DNA of 64,000 nt from Micromonospora siamensis. GTDB lineage: Bacteria; Actinomycetota; Actinomycetes; Mycobacteriales; Micromonosporaceae. Under the pieces are notes generated by a model. That model was given only the letters and a program-made list of their open reading frames with translations. It did not search any database and was not told the origin of the DNA. Made by a program: the position numbers and the translations under genes. Below, in pieces: positions 63,760 to 64,000 of the stretch (positions are counted from its first letter, which is position 1; every line of letters begins with the position of its first letter). The stretch covers positions 2,542,001 to 2,606,000 of the forward strand of contig NZ_LT607751.1 of NCBI RefSeq assembly GCF_900090305.1, in the 5' to 3' direction.

Positions 63760-64000
63760 ATGAGACTTCTGGTGCTGGGCGGGACCGGTTTCGTCGGCGG
63801 GGCCACGGTCGTCGAGGCGGTCCGCCGTGGCTGGGACGTCACGGTCTTCAACCGGGGCCGGCACGGGTCGACACCCGAGGGCGTACGCCGGCTGCGCGGT
63901 GACCGCCTCGCGCCCGGCGGCCTCGACGCGCTGGCCGGCGGCACCTGGGACCTGGCGGTCGACACCTGGGACGGCGCGCCCCGGGCGGTGCGCGACGCGG
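63760..64000 (+). CDS. NAD-dependent epimerase/dehydratase family protein (cut by window end)
   Basis: The first 80 codons are visible. The Rossmann motif GGTGFVGG opens the protein (MRLLVLGGTGFVGGATVVEA), then VTVFNRG and LRGDRLAPGG, as in SDR-type isoflavone-reductase-like or epimerase proteins. The 3' end lies outside the window. CAGGCT about 7 nt before the ATG suggests a leaderless start. Confidence 0.85.
   Translation, partial: MRLLVLGGTGFVGGATVVEAVRRGWDVTVFNRGRHGSTPEGVRRLRGDRLAPGGLDALAGGTWDLAVDTWDGAPRAVRDA

Overview
The window looks like chromosomal DNA of a high-GC actinobacterium, most plausibly Micromonospora or a close relative. Supporting signs are very GC-rich codon use, many GTG starts, several genes starting just after a -10 box (apparently leaderless), a modular GH9 cellulase with FnIII and CBM2 domains, a mycobacterial-type bioB/bsaP pair, and a SARP-controlled biosynthetic cluster. 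No insertion sequence, phage gene or CRISPR array was seen.

Left arm (1-18.9 kb) is core and accessory chromosome: secreted GH9 cellulase, a membrane beta-propeller protein, DUF488, two GNAT acetyltransferases, the biotin genes (bsaP-bioB divergent from bioF-bioD), a two-component system facing an ABC exporter, a cytochrome P450, a small methyltransferase, a secreted membrane-anchored protein, and alkB with a TetR regulator and a candidate operator. It ends in a tRNA-Gly/Cys/Val array (18957-19221).

The centre (19.3-61.5 kb) lies between that array and a second, identical tRNA-Gly/tRNA-Val pair (61509-61666). After a TIR/NB-ARC/TPR protein it holds one large biosynthetic cluster (about 22.4-60 kb). 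Its enzymes match, by family and motif, the valanimycin-type azoxy pathway: a DUF2156 aminoacyl-tRNA transferase (VlmA-like), a diiron oxygenase (VlmB-like), an acyl-CoA-dehydrogenase-fold amine N-hydroxylase (VlmH-like) with a flavin reductase, a small membrane protein (possibly VlmO-like), a lipid-kinase-fold kinase (VlmJ-like) and an MmgE/PrpD lyase (VlmK-like). Around these are enzymes for the carbon chain: a single-module type I PKS (KS-AT-DH-KR-ACP), two ACPs, KASII, KASIII, two Ser-nucleophile KASIII-like proteins, FabI, MaoC, a desaturase, an acyl-CoA carboxylase beta subunit, an AMP-ligase, thioesterases, an aldehyde dehydrogenase and a class III aminotransferase. The inferred product is a long-chain alkyl azoxy compound, perhaps with a dehydrated seryl part.

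Two features stand out. First, three tandem tRNA-Ser-like genes (94 nt each, 122-bp period, 25786-26123) sit beside the aminoacyl-tRNA-dependent transferase. They keep the serine identity elements (GGA...UCCG acceptor, G73, long variable arm) but lack a usable anticodon loop (no U33, 6-7 bp anticodon stem), so they look like dedicated non-decoding Ser-tRNAs that feed serine into azoxy biosynthesis. No dedicated seryl-tRNA synthetase (VlmL) is seen in the window. Second, eight intergenic sites carry GTCAGN heptamers repeated every 11 bp, mostly followed 8 bp later by a -10-like hexamer. This is SARP-box architecture and defines a candidate regulon of the SARP at 22409-23209. One of these promoters drives the tRNA-like genes together with the kinase and the lyase.

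Right arm (59.9-64 kb): an orphan MmyB-type ligand-binding domain, two small membrane proteins, the second tRNA pair, a secreted GH3 enzyme, and the start of an NAD-dependent epimerase cut by the window edge.
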